Positions 55,025 through 63,725 of a stretch of DNA of 64,000 nucleotides are shown piece after piece. The notes below the pieces were generated by a model that did no database searches, was not told the DNA's origin, and saw only the letters and a program-made list of their open reading frames with translations. Source of the DNA: Acinetobacter proteolyticus (GTDB taxonomy: Bacteria > Pseudomonadota > Gammaproteobacteria > Pseudomonadales > Moraxellaceae); assembly GCF_000367945.1 (NCBI RefSeq), contig NZ_KB849179.1, positions 1,144,935 to 1,208,934 on the forward strand, read 5' to 3'. The position numbers and the translations under genes were made by a program. Position 1 is the stretch's first letter; the number at the start of each line of letters is the position of its first letter.

Positions 55025-55051
55025 TTAAATTAGAAAATAAGGAAAATAGAC

Positions 55052-56113
55052 GTGAATAAAGCTTTGGCAAATATGCCAGCAGCCATCCAGATTGATGGTT
55101 CACAAGGTGAAGGTGGTGGACAAATTTTAAGAACCGCCCTTGCCCTTTCGATGATTACCGGTCAAGCATTTGAATTAATCAACATTCGTGCTGGGCGGAA
55201 AAAACCAGGCTTAATGCGTCAGCATTTGGTCTGTGTAGAGGCATCTCAACAAATTAGCCAAGCGTATGTAGAAGGTGCTGAGCTTCATAGCCAACGTCTG
55301 TACTTTGCACCGCAACATGTACAAAGTGGAAAATACCAATTCCAGATTGGTTCGGCAGGAAGCACAACACTGGTTTTGCAAACCCTATTACCTGCTTTGT
55401 TATTGCAAAATGAAGCCAGTGAACTCACAATTTCTGGGGGTACCCATAATCCACTTGCGCCAACAGCAGATTTTATCGAGCATTGCTTTTTGCCAGCATT
55501 AGAAAAACTTGGAATAGAAGTCGAGTTTAAGTTAAACAAAGCAGGCTTCTTCCCAATTGGTGCTGGTGAAATTCAAATCAAGATTCAGCCTTGGCAACAT
55601 CGAAACAAGCTAAATTTATTAGATCGTGGTACTTTGCAAAGCACGGAGGCTTTTGCAGCAGTATTAAACCTTTCCGAAGAAGCACAAATTGCACAGCGGG
55701 AATTAGCAACTTTAAATAAAAGACTGAATTTAGATACTCAACAGCAATTCCATTTAAATGGGATCAGTCAAGGCAATACGATGTATGTCAAAGTTGCATA
55801 CTCACATCACATTCAGCTATTTACCGCTTTAGGTGAAATGCGCAAAAGTGCAGAACAAATTGCCAATCACTTGGCTGAACAGGTGAAGCAATATATAGAA
55901 TCTAATGCGGCAGTCGATGAGTATTTAGCGGATCAGTTGCTATTACCTTTGGCATTGGGTCACGGTGGTGAATTTACGGCACAATGTATTAGTGAACATA
56001 CCCGTACACAGGCAGCTATGATTGAAAAATTTATTGATTGTGAAATTGAATTTATCGAGGTGGATAAAACGCTATTTCAGGTCACCGTTAAAGTAAAAGA
56101 AGCCCATTCATGA
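55052..56113 (+). CDS. rtcA: RNA 3'-terminal phosphate cyclase
   Basis: Turns RNA 3'-phosphates into 2',3'-cyclic phosphates using ATP. 353 residues starting with GTG; AAGGAAA lies nine bases before it. The opening IDGSQGEGGGQILRTALALS and the late LPLALGHGGEFTAQ are family signatures; the adenylated histidine is expected near the latter. Last gene of the rtc unit, after the non-coding interval. Its stop codon is inside a terminator hairpin. Confidence 0.95.
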   Translation: MNKALANMPAAIQIDGSQGEGGGQILRTALALSMITGQAFELINIRAGRKKPGLMRQHLVCVEASQQISQAYVEGAELHSQRLYFAPQHVQSGKYQFQIGSAGSTTLVLQTLLPALLLQNEASELTISGGTHNPLAPTADFIEHCFLPALEKLGIEVEFKLNKAGFFPIGAGEIQIKIQPWQHRNKLNLLDRGTLQSTEAFAAVLNLSEEAQIAQRELATLNKRLNLDTQQQFHLNGISQGNTMYVKVAYSHHIQLFTALGEMRKSAEQIANHLAEQVKQYIESNAAVDEYLADQLLLPLALGHGGEFTAQCISEHTRTQAAMIEKFIDCEIEFIEVDKTLFQVTVKVKEAHS

Positions 56114-56125
56114 GCTTCTTTTTTA
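56095..56125 (+). terminator. Terminator overlapping the rtcA stop
   Basis: AGAAGC and GCTTCT pair around CCATTCATGA, which pairs further, then a run of six T. The rtcA TGA is in the right arm. Confidence 0.8.
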
Positions 56126-56132
56126 TGAAAAT

Positions 56133-57593
56133 TTATTTAACAGACTCTAACGCTGTCACCAACAACTTCCAGCATTTCTCTACAGTATCGACTTTAACTC
56201 TTTCACCCGGTGCATGCGCTCCCTGAATATCAGGGCCAAACGATACCATCTGTAAATCAGGATAATGCTCCGCAATAATGCCGCATTCCAAGCCTGCATG
56301 AATCACTTTCAAGTTTGGCTCAATCTTAAATGCGGACTGATAAGCTTGTTGTAAACATTTCAATGCAGCCGAATCTGGATTTGGTGTCCAACCTGATACT
56401 AACGGCGTCAATTCAGATTGAATCTGGAAATTGGCAAAATGCTGTTGAATGTTTTGTGCAAATGTCACTGCTTCTTGGTTCACCATCGAACGAACCATAA
56501 TTAAAGTTTTGGCTTCATCTTTCGTCAATTTGACCACACCAATATTATTCGAAGTCTCAACCACATCAGCTAACGCACGACTCCACTGGGCAATCCCGTA
56601 TGGACAACTTGCCAATGCTTGCAACCAAGCTTGCTGTTGCTGCAATGTCATAACTTCATTTATCTGATTGGCATTTTGCTGTACGCTGATCTGGAGTTGA
56701 TCATCAATACCCTGTAATTTTTTCTGCCATTCAACCTGTGTTGCTGCAACGGCTTTTTCTAACGCCAATAATTGTTCTGCTTGAATTGCAATGGTTGCCG
56801 CAGCTTCACGTGGGATGGCATTTCGTGCCGACCCACCGACAAACTCAACCAGTCGGCCATTGAATGGTGTCAAATAATCATTCAGGAAATTGGCTAAAAT
56901 CACATTGGCATTACCACGACCTAAATGAATATCAACCCCTGAATGCCCCCCTTTTAAACCTGATACCAACAGATCAACATAAATCAAATTTGCAGGTGTT
57001 GGTTCATATTCAGGTGATTGCTGTACTTCCAGATCAATACTTCCAGCACAACCTAAATACAGTTCACCCCATTCTTCGGTATCAATATTAAAGAGCCACT
57101 GTCCAGTTAACACACCTGACTCGAGTAAACGAGCACCGCTCATTCCTGCTTCTTCATCAATGGTGAGAAGAACTTCAATCGGTCCATGCGCAATATCATT
57201 TGATTCTAAGACTGCTAACGCCAATGCAACTCCGATGCCATTATCGGCACCCAATGTGGTATTTTCAGCAATCAGCCAGCCATCTTTTAATACAGGTTGA
57301 ATTGGATCTTTAAAGAAATCATGTTGCGTACCACGATTTGCCTGAGTCACCATATCTAGGTGTCCCTGCAAAATCACACCTGCAACGTGCTCTTTACCTG
57401 CTGTAGCAGCTTTTCGAATAATTAAATTACCAATGTCATCGACATAGGTTTTCAAGTTGCGCTGTTCCGCCCAATCTTTTAAATATTGTCTGAGTTGTTG
57501 TTCATGCTTGGATGGTCGAGGAATCGTACATAAGGTCTCAAAATGTTGCCAAACCGCTTGGGGTGATAATTTAGAAAAATCAACCTGTATCAT
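56133..57593 (-). CDS. pepD: Aminoacyl-histidine dipeptidase (PepD)
   Basis: Zinc dipeptidase of the M20 family (carnosinase-like, cytosolic). 486 residues, the family's usual 485. Metal ligands are in VILQGHLDMV (H about 80) and TLGADNGIGVALA, the catalytic glutamates in LLTIDEEAGMSGAR, and IHAGLECGII near the end. It is a single gene converging on rtcA. Confidence 0.95.
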   Translation of the reverse strand: MIQVDFSKLSPQAVWQHFETLCTIPRPSKHEQQLRQYLKDWAEQRNLKTYVDDIGNLIIRKAATAGKEHVAGVILQGHLDMVTQANRGTQHDFFKDPIQPVLKDGWLIAENTTLGADNGIGVALALAVLESNDIAHGPIEVLLTIDEEAGMSGARLLESGVLTGQWLFNIDTEEWGELYLGCAGSIDLEVQQSPEYEPTPANLIYVDLLVSGLKGGHSGVDIHLGRGNANVILANFLNDYLTPFNGRLVEFVGGSARNAIPREAAATIAIQAEQLLALEKAVAATQVEWQKKLQGIDDQLQISVQQNANQINEVMTLQQQQAWLQALASCPYGIAQWSRALADVVETSNNIGVVKLTKDEAKTLIMVRSMVNQEAVTFAQNIQQHFANFQIQSELTPLVSGWTPNPDSAALKCLQQAYQSAFKIEPNLKVIHAGLECGIIAEHYPDLQMVSFGPDIQGAHAPGERVKVDTVEKCWKLLVTALESVK

Positions 57594-57696
57594 GCACCTA
57601 TACTCTCAAATAAAGCGTTTAAACCAATATACACCATACACCCAAACGGTCATGATGTTAAATCACTTCAATTAAGATTTTATGCGCAAAATTGAC

Positions 57697-58080
57697 TTAG
57701 CTTTTCCACACAAACTGAGAAAAACTATGTTCTGCTTTTAAGCTATTTTCGACAGCTTGAGCCAATTGGCGAATAATGCTTTGTGTCTCAATACGCTCAA
57801 ACCAAGCTTGTTCTTGCTGTGGATTGGCTGAGATTTCACAGAGAATATGTCCTTCTGTATCTTGCTGTGAGCATAAGATTGAAAGTGGCAATTGGTGATT
57901 GTCGATACGCACTTCAATTTTTTCATGTTCATGACGAATATGTTGTGCATCAAAGCCATATTGTTCTAATTGTTTATACAGCAATGCAGCCACGTACTCT
58001 TGCGTGATATAGCATTCATTCGGTGGATGATCAACCACCCCATGTTTTGGGCAATCTGCTATAAATTGCAACGTTTTCAT
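57697..58080 (-). CDS. Small conserved protein of unknown function
   Basis: 127 residues, soluble. The first 25 residues hold Cys and His at zinc-like spacing (ADCPKHGVVDHPPNEC), the rest is helical and acidic, ending AEHSFSQFVWKS. I do not recognise the family. An ACTCTG-GACCA-CAGAGT palindrome lies 27-43 bp upstream of the ATG and may be its operator. It stands alone between pepD and tyrA-aroA. Confidence 0.65.
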   Translation of the reverse strand: MKTLQFIADCPKHGVVDHPPNECYITQEYVAALLYKQLEQYGFDAQHIRHEHEKIEVRIDNHQLPLSILCSQQDTEGHILCEISANPQQEQAWFERIETQSIIRQLAQAVENSLKAEHSFSQFVWKS

Positions 58081-58106
58081 GCTATTCCCTCTATTTTTAT
58101 GTTTTA

Positions 58107-58123
58107 ACTCTGGACCACAGAGT
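58107..58123. promoter_or_regulatory. Inverted repeat before the 127-residue gene
   Basis: ACTCTG, five bases, CAGAGT, perfect, 27-43 bp upstream of the ATG at 58080. Candidate operator; the regulator is unknown. Confidence 0.4.
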
Positions 58124-58313
58124 AAATCCGACGCGAACGGTAAGAATTATTATATATACAATTGTCTTTAATAGATTAGCTGATTGTCTTAGTTCTATAG
58201 CTAAATTGATAAATTTAGACCCGATTAGATATGTACATCTACAAACTCAGCATTTTTATTATTTAAGCGTTTTCGCCTTATATTTAGCCAATTGTTTTTA
58301 TGAATATGCTTAT

Positions 58314-58356
58314 AAAAAAAGCAGCATTTAACTTAATTAATCAAGCTAAACACTGC
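58314..58356 (-). terminator. Terminator after tyrA-aroA
   Basis: On the minus strand a 14-bp stem (58343-58356 with 58321-58334, three G-U pairs) with an eight-base loop is followed by seven T. It is 15 bp past the stop at 58371. Confidence 0.85.
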
Positions 58357-58370
58357 CTTTCCAGATCAGC

Positions 58371-60620
58371 TTATGGATTCACAACCTGCAAATCCAAACC
58401 TGCAGTATTTGCAAGCTCGGTAAAGGTTGGGAAACTTGTTGCCACAGTTTCTGTACCATGAATGGTGATGTTACCTGAAGTACGTAAACCAGCCATACTG
58501 AAACTCATGGCAATACGGTGGTCATGGTGTGATTCAATTTCACCACCAGTGAAAATCGCTGACCAGTCACCAGACTTGCCCTTACCTTCAATGATGATGC
58601 CATCGTCGGTTGGGGTACAGTCAATGCCCATGGTTTTTAAACCATCTGCCATCACTTGAATACGGTCAGATTCTTTAACACGTAGCTCAGCCGCGCCAGT
58701 TAAAACCGTTTGGCCTTCTGCACATGCAGCAGCAATGAATAATGCAGGGAATTCATCGATCGCTAATGGTACTTGGTCTTCAGGCATATGAATACCTTTT
58801 AGCGTTCTAGAACCTTTGATATGAATATCTGCAATAGGTTCACCACCTGCAATACGTTCATTTTCTACAGTTAGATCAGCGCCCATTTGCTTCAGGATCT
58901 CGATTACTCCTGTACGTGTCGGGTTGATACCCACTGCCTCAAGGACAACATCTGCACCTTCTGTAATAGCCGCACCGACCATAAAGAATGCAGCAGATGA
59001 AATATCAGAAGGTACTTGAATGTCAGTACCGACTAACTTGCCGCCACCCACAAGCGAGATTTTATTGCCTTCAGTTTTCACATCATAACCAAAAGCACGC
59101 AACATACGCTCAGTATGGTCACGCGTTGGTTCGGGCTCAGTCACCGAAGTTTCACCCGCAGCCCACAAACCAGCCAGTAAAATGCCTGATTTCACTTGAG
59201 CAGATGCCATTGGTAAATCGTATTGAATCCCTTTAAGCACTTGGCTACCTGTAATACTGACCGGTGGCGTACCTTTCTCACCTGTGGTTTGGATGAGTGC
59301 ACCCATTTCACGAAGCGGTTTGGCAATACGCTCCATTGGGCGTTTAGACAATGACGCATCACCTGTCATCACTGAATCAAACTTCTGCGCAGACAACATG
59401 CCTGACAGCAAACGCATACTGGTGCCTGAGTTACCCATATACAAAGCGCTTGCTGGCGCTTTTAAGCCTTGCATGCCCACACCATGAATAGTGACTTCAC
59501 CATTCTTCGGTCCTTCGATGCTCACCCCCATATCACGGAAAGCCTGTAAAGTTGCGAGTGCATCTTCACCTTCCAAGAAGCCTGTTACATGGGTAGTACC
59601 TTCTGCAATCGCACCAAACATGATGGAGCGATGTGACACAGATTTGTCACCCGGTACGGTGAATTTACCTGTAAACGTTTTCTTTCCCGGTAAAATGGTA
59701 AATTGCTGTGTCACCTTGTTTTTCTCCATCAAAGGTTTTTTGGCCAACATATGGTTAAAGTGCTGACGTGCTGCCTGCGCATGCCCGAGCAGTCCCATCA
59801 ACGCTTGCGAATCTTCCTGTTCAATTAATTTCTTTAAAACGGACAATTGCTGTTCAAAACCATCAACAGCATTCAAAATTGCGGTTTTATTGGCGAAGAA
59901 AATGTCATGCCACATCTGTGGATCACTGGCAGCAATACGCGAGAAGTCACGAAAACCTCCTGCAGCATAGCGGAAAATATCTAAATTATCTTCACGATTT
60001 GCCAGTTGTTCGACCAGATTGAATGCCATCAAATGTGGTAAATGACTGGTATGTGCCAACACTTCATCGTGTTTGGTGACATCCATGCAAATCACTTCGG
60101 CTTTTGCCGCAGACCAAAGTTGAATCAGTTTTTCAACCGCCCACTCCGCACTGGTCGGAAGTGGTGTTAGAATCACTTTGTGATTCACGAATAAATCAAC
60201 TTTACCTGCATGTACGCCTGTATGCTCTGCCCCTGCAATCGGATGTCCTGGTACAAAACCAACCGGTAACTTTTCACCAAATACAGCTTTTGCCGCTTCA
60301 ACGACATTGCCTTTGGTACTGCCGACATCGGTAATGATGACATTGTCTGCAAGATAAGGCTTGATTTGTTCCAGCACTTTTTGCGTTGCACGAACGGGTA
60401 ATGCTAAAACAATTAAATCGGCATCCTGAACTGCTTCTTCTGGCGTTGCATAACCGTGTTGAATAAGACCGAGTGCCTTAGCATCTTCTAATGTTTTTTT
60501 TGAGCGTGTTGAAGCCACAATTTGAGATGCAAGTTGTTCTGCCACAATCACACGAGCAAGACTCGACCCAATCAGTCCAAGCCCAATAAATGCAACTTTC
60601 TTAAATAATGGTTGAGACAT
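58371..60620 (-). CDS. tyrA-aroA: Fused prephenate dehydrogenase / EPSP synthase
   Basis: 749 residues, two enzymes of aromatic amino acid synthesis. Residues about 1-300 are cyclohexadienyl/prephenate dehydrogenase (NAD motif IGLGLIGSSLARV, then FVPGHPIAGAE). Residues about 312-749 are 5-enolpyruvylshikimate-3-phosphate synthase (PGDKSVSHRSIMFGAIAEG, GNSGTSMRLLSGML, late SDRIQVMADGLK). This fusion is known from Acinetobacter and relatives. It lies 75 bp downstream of pheA, so chorismate supply and both branches are linked. The frame is intact. Confidence 0.96.
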   Translation of the reverse strand: MSQPLFKKVAFIGLGLIGSSLARVIVAEQLASQIVASTRSKKTLEDAKALGLIQHGYATPEEAVQDADLIVLALPVRATQKVLEQIKPYLADNVIITDVGSTKGNVVEAAKAVFGEKLPVGFVPGHPIAGAEHTGVHAGKVDLFVNHKVILTPLPTSAEWAVEKLIQLWSAAKAEVICMDVTKHDEVLAHTSHLPHLMAFNLVEQLANREDNLDIFRYAAGGFRDFSRIAASDPQMWHDIFFANKTAILNAVDGFEQQLSVLKKLIEQEDSQALMGLLGHAQAARQHFNHMLAKKPLMEKNKVTQQFTILPGKKTFTGKFTVPGDKSVSHRSIMFGAIAEGTTHVTGFLEGEDALATLQAFRDMGVSIEGPKNGEVTIHGVGMQGLKAPASALYMGNSGTSMRLLSGMLSAQKFDSVMTGDASLSKRPMERIAKPLREMGALIQTTGEKGTPPVSITGSQVLKGIQYDLPMASAQVKSGILLAGLWAAGETSVTEPEPTRDHTERMLRAFGYDVKTEGNKISLVGGGKLVGTDIQVPSDISSAAFFMVGAAITEGADVVLEAVGINPTRTGVIEILKQMGADLTVENERIAGGEPIADIHIKGSRTLKGIHMPEDQVPLAIDEFPALFIAAACAEGQTVLTGAAELRVKESDRIQVMADGLKTMGIDCTPTDDGIIIEGKGKSGDWSAIFTGGEIESHHDHRIAMSFSMAGLRTSGNITIHGTETVATSFPTFTELANTAGLDLQVVNP

Positions 60621-60695
60621 AAAACATATTTGCCTAATGAGACGACTTTGATATGGATAGATACCGAAGTCATCTATCCATACGATAAAACTAGA

Positions 60696-61805
60696 TTATA
60701 AAACAGCGATTGGATACGAACCGAGTACACGCAACTCTTTCACCATTGGACGGATTTCTTCCAATGCCGCTGCAACATTTTCCTGACCGATATGCCCTTC
60801 TAAATCAATAAAGAACACATAAGCCCATTTCTCAGGCAATGCTGGACGTGTTTCGATACTGGTCAAGCTGATTTGATGCTTGGCAAACGGCGCAAGAATT
60901 TCCAATAAAGCACCGGCACGATCATGTGCAGAGATCAATAAAGAGGTTTTATCATTACCACTTTGAGGAATCTTCTCACGACCAATCACAAGGAAACGTG
61001 TGGTATTTTCAGGGTTATCTTCGATATTGCTATGTAAAATCTCAAGATTGTACATGCTTGCCGCAATATCAGATGCAATCGCAGCAGAATGCCATTCGTT
61101 ACGAATACGGCGCGCCGCTTCTGCATTTGAATTCAGTGCAACACGCTCAACGCCTGGATAATGTGCATCTAGCCATTTACGGCATTGAGCCAAAGTTTGT
61201 TGATGCGCATAAATCTGCTTGATACTGTCTTTACGGGTATTTTCTGAGACAAGGAATTGATGATGGATACGAAGCTCAACTTCACCGATCACATTGACAG
61301 TCGATGATTTAAAGCAATCCAGCGTATGGTTGACAATCCCTTCTGATGAGTTCTCCACTGGAACGACACCATAATGTGCACTGCTCGCTTCGACTTCACG
61401 GAATACTTCATCAATAGTTGGCAATGGACGTACAACAGCATCTTTACCAAAATGCTTTAGCACAGCCGAATGGGTATAAGTCCCTTCTGGTCCGAGGAAT
61501 GCAATGCTTTGTGGTGCTTCAAGTGCCAAACATGCTGACATGATTTCACGGAACAAACGTGCCATGGTCGCATCAGACAAAGGTCCCTGATTACGCTCCA
61601 TGACTTTACGCAGCACTTGAGCTTCACGTTCAGGGCGATAAAACAACGGATTCTCTTCGGATGCAAATTTCGCTTTGGCTACAGCTTCTGCAAGCGTCGC
61701 ACGGCGGTTGAGTAACTCTTGGATTTGTTGATCAACACTATCAATATCGTTACGAATTTGTTCTAAATTAAGTGAATTCGATGTGTTTTGTCCATCGTTT
61801 ACCAT
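60696..61805 (-). CDS. pheA: Chorismate mutase/prephenate dehydratase (P-protein)
   Basis: Makes phenylpyruvate from chorismate. From ATG 61805 (MVNDGQNTS), 369 residues; an ATG eight codons upstream is possible. Chorismate mutase domain (about 15-100: LEQIRNDIDSVDQQIQELLNRR read in parts), prephenate dehydratase (about 105-275, with FLGPEGTYTH and the later ENTTRFLVIG), ACT domain (about 285-365, with the SIETRP feedback motif). Confidence 0.95.
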   Translation of the reverse strand: MVNDGQNTSNSLNLEQIRNDIDSVDQQIQELLNRRATLAEAVAKAKFASEENPLFYRPEREAQVLRKVMERNQGPLSDATMARLFREIMSACLALEAPQSIAFLGPEGTYTHSAVLKHFGKDAVVRPLPTIDEVFREVEASSAHYGVVPVENSSEGIVNHTLDCFKSSTVNVIGEVELRIHHQFLVSENTRKDSIKQIYAHQQTLAQCRKWLDAHYPGVERVALNSNAEAARRIRNEWHSAAIASDIAASMYNLEILHSNIEDNPENTTRFLVIGREKIPQSGNDKTSLLISAHDRAGALLEILAPFAKHQISLTSIETRPALPEKWAYVFFIDLEGHIGQENVAAALEEIRPMVKELRVLGSYPIAVL

Positions 61806-61996
61806 TGAATGCAGCCTCAGCAAAATCATCTATAAGAATGGATTACAATTCATCTGTGAATTGATTATCCGAGCTAGTATAACAACACTTTAAGCTATTA
61901 AACACGCTGAGTTTTAACTCTTTTTATTACCAAACTTTATTGATAATGTTTTTCATTATATATTACCAACAAAATTTCAATGCTTACGAATAAATT

Positions 61997-62932
61997 ATGT
62001 TTAAACAAATGGGGATTTTGGCTTTTTCTCTGCTCGTGGCTACACCATTGGCTTTTGCCCAACCGACTACCCAAAGTTCCAATAAAGCGCCTCTTAAATC
62101 ACAAGCCAATATTCAGCAAAGCTTTGTAATCGCATCTAAATATACTCAACATGATTATTTGATTCAGATCTCGGTTCCTGCTGGTGAAGTCCCAAGTGAA
62201 GGTTTTCCTGTGTTGTATGTATTGGATGGCAATGCCGCATTTGATAGTGCTGCCAATATTGCTAAGTCGGTGGGTGGTGGTGCCAATCGTTTGGGCTTGA
62301 GTCCAGTCGCTATTGTTGCAATCGGCTACCCACAGCAAAACAGTTTTGATGTAGAAAAGCGTGCTTTAGACTACACCCCAAAAGCATCGGCTGAATTTCA
62401 AAAACAAGCCAAGTACACTTATGGTGGCGCAGACCAATTCATTCAATTTATTGAGAAAGAACTAAAGCCTGCGATTCAAACCAAAATTAAAGTTAATCCA
62501 CAGCAACAGAGTTTATTTGGACATTCCTTTGGTGGACTATTTGTTTTACATGCTTTCTTTAGTCAACCGCAAATGTTCCAACGTTATATTGCGGCCAGCC
62601 CTTCACTCTGGTTTGATAATTATGCGTTGCTCAATCGGCAGGTAGATTGGTTAAAGAATCAAAATAAAATCCAAGATATCATGCTGATGACCACAGTGGG
62701 TACGCATGAGCATGGTCGAAGTCCAACACCAGACGCTGAATCCTTGCAGAAGCAGAACAACTTCTATCAAAACTTTAATCAGCAACGTTCAAAGCATTTC
62801 TTGTTCTGGAATTATCGACATCCTGCTGAACAGCATTTGACTAATATGTATGCCAGCTTACCGAAAGCGATTATGTTAGCAGGTTGTCAGCCACAAAGTT
62901 GTTCAAATCTATTTGATGAACCAACACCATAA
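61997..62932 (+). CDS. Exported alpha/beta esterase (IroE/Fes-like fold)
   Basis: 311 residues. Signal peptide about 1-21 (ending AFA). VLDGNAAFDSAANI, the nucleophile elbow FGHSFGGLF (Ser at about 177) and a late H in HPAEQHLTNM fit the putative esterase family that includes the siderophore esterases IroE and Fes. A role in ferric siderophore breakdown is possible, but no siderophore genes are nearby, so only esterase is safe. Two late cysteines (CQPQSC) may form a disulphide. Confidence 0.8.
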   Translation: MFKQMGILAFSLLVATPLAFAQPTTQSSNKAPLKSQANIQQSFVIASKYTQHDYLIQISVPAGEVPSEGFPVLYVLDGNAAFDSAANIAKSVGGGANRLGLSPVAIVAIGYPQQNSFDVEKRALDYTPKASAEFQKQAKYTYGGADQFIQFIEKELKPAIQTKIKVNPQQQSLFGHSFGGLFVLHAFFSQPQMFQRYIAASPSLWFDNYALLNRQVDWLKNQNKIQDIMLMTTVGTHEHGRSPTPDAESLQKQNNFYQNFNQQRSKHFLFWNYRHPAEQHLTNMYASLPKAIMLAGCQPQSCSNLFDEPTP

Positions 62933-63048
62933 AGTCCTGAATAAACATAGCTAAATTTAAGCGGGCTATTTGTTCCGCTTAAATTTGAACTTTTCTATAG
63001 AATAGATTGGTTATACTGCAAGAAGATGTCATAACAACAGTAAATACA

Positions 63049-63672
63049 ATGCATAAGATTTTCGGCTTAGGCTTATTGAGCTTGATCAGTATCGGTTTAA
63101 GCGCATGTAGCGGTTGCCCCATGATTGCAGGTTGCAATGGCACCGATCGATCACCTTACTTTATCACCCCGATGAACAGTCAGGCTCGAGGAATTCCTGT
63201 TCCTCCTCAAACCAAATTGACCTATCAATCACAACACTTTAGACAGACCCATCAGCAAACTCATGCTTTAGAAGAACAAAACCTAACAGGCATCGCCTTG
63301 CCTGAAAATACTGCAATCCTTTGGGGAGGTATGCCTATTGATAAGTTTTTTCAATTTTCAAATCCCGAAATGAAGGGCTTTAGCGTCTATCCTGCAATAG
63401 GCTTTAAATCAGAACAATCGAATGCATTTCTAAATTTATGGAAAAGTTGTGAAAGTGATTTAAGCATTTACCTAAAAAACACCAATGACTGGTCATTTAA
63501 TCCATCTAATATGGAGATACGAGGCTGTGGCCACTTTCAACAACGTAGTGAATATATAGATGATGAACTACGTCAAAATCAAGCTGATGATTTTCTTAGA
63601 AAGATCAATCAAGCCTTACAACAATTACCTAAACAACAGAACTATCCCATCATCCAAAGACCAAGCAAATAG
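63049..63672 (+). CDS. Putative lipoprotein of unknown function
   Basis: About 207 residues from ATG 63049 (MHKIFGLGLLSLISI); the frame is open to 63007 but an upstream start would bury the signal. The lipobox LSAC puts the lipidated cysteine at about residue 20, and SGCPMIAGC gives two more cysteines. The rest has no known domain; two cysteines later (KSCES and IRGCGHF) could be paired. It follows the esterase by 116 bp and may or may not share its transcript. Confidence 0.7.
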   Translation: MHKIFGLGLLSLISIGLSACSGCPMIAGCNGTDRSPYFITPMNSQARGIPVPPQTKLTYQSQHFRQTHQQTHALEEQNLTGIALPENTAILWGGMPIDKFFQFSNPEMKGFSVYPAIGFKSEQSNAFLNLWKSCESDLSIYLKNTNDWSFNPSNMEIRGCGHFQQRSEYIDDELRQNQADDFLRKINQALQQLPKQQNYPIIQRPSK

Positions 63673-63680
63673 TCAAAACA

Positions 63681-63708
63681 AAACAGCCTGCTCAAAAGCA
63701 GGCTGTTT
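63681..63708. terminator. Shared terminator before the acyl-CoA dehydrogenase
   Basis: AAACAGCCTGCT / AGCAGGCTGTTT, a perfect 12-bp stem with a CAAA loop between converging genes. The T-rich tail is on the minus strand, so it serves the acyl-CoA dehydrogenase gene best. Confidence 0.9.
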
Positions 63709-63725
63709 GGCTAGATAAATGCCAA

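Noticed and set aside
54794..55051. A conventional tRNA gene in the rtc operon gap
   Set aside because: No acceptor, D, anticodon and T arms of standard size and no intact T-loop motif could be folded; a tRNA-like RNA remains possible but not a normal tRNA.
61997..62932. Siderophore esterase of an iron uptake cluster
   Set aside because: The fold fits, but no siderophore synthesis, receptor or Fur-like site was seen around it, so only a general esterase call is made.
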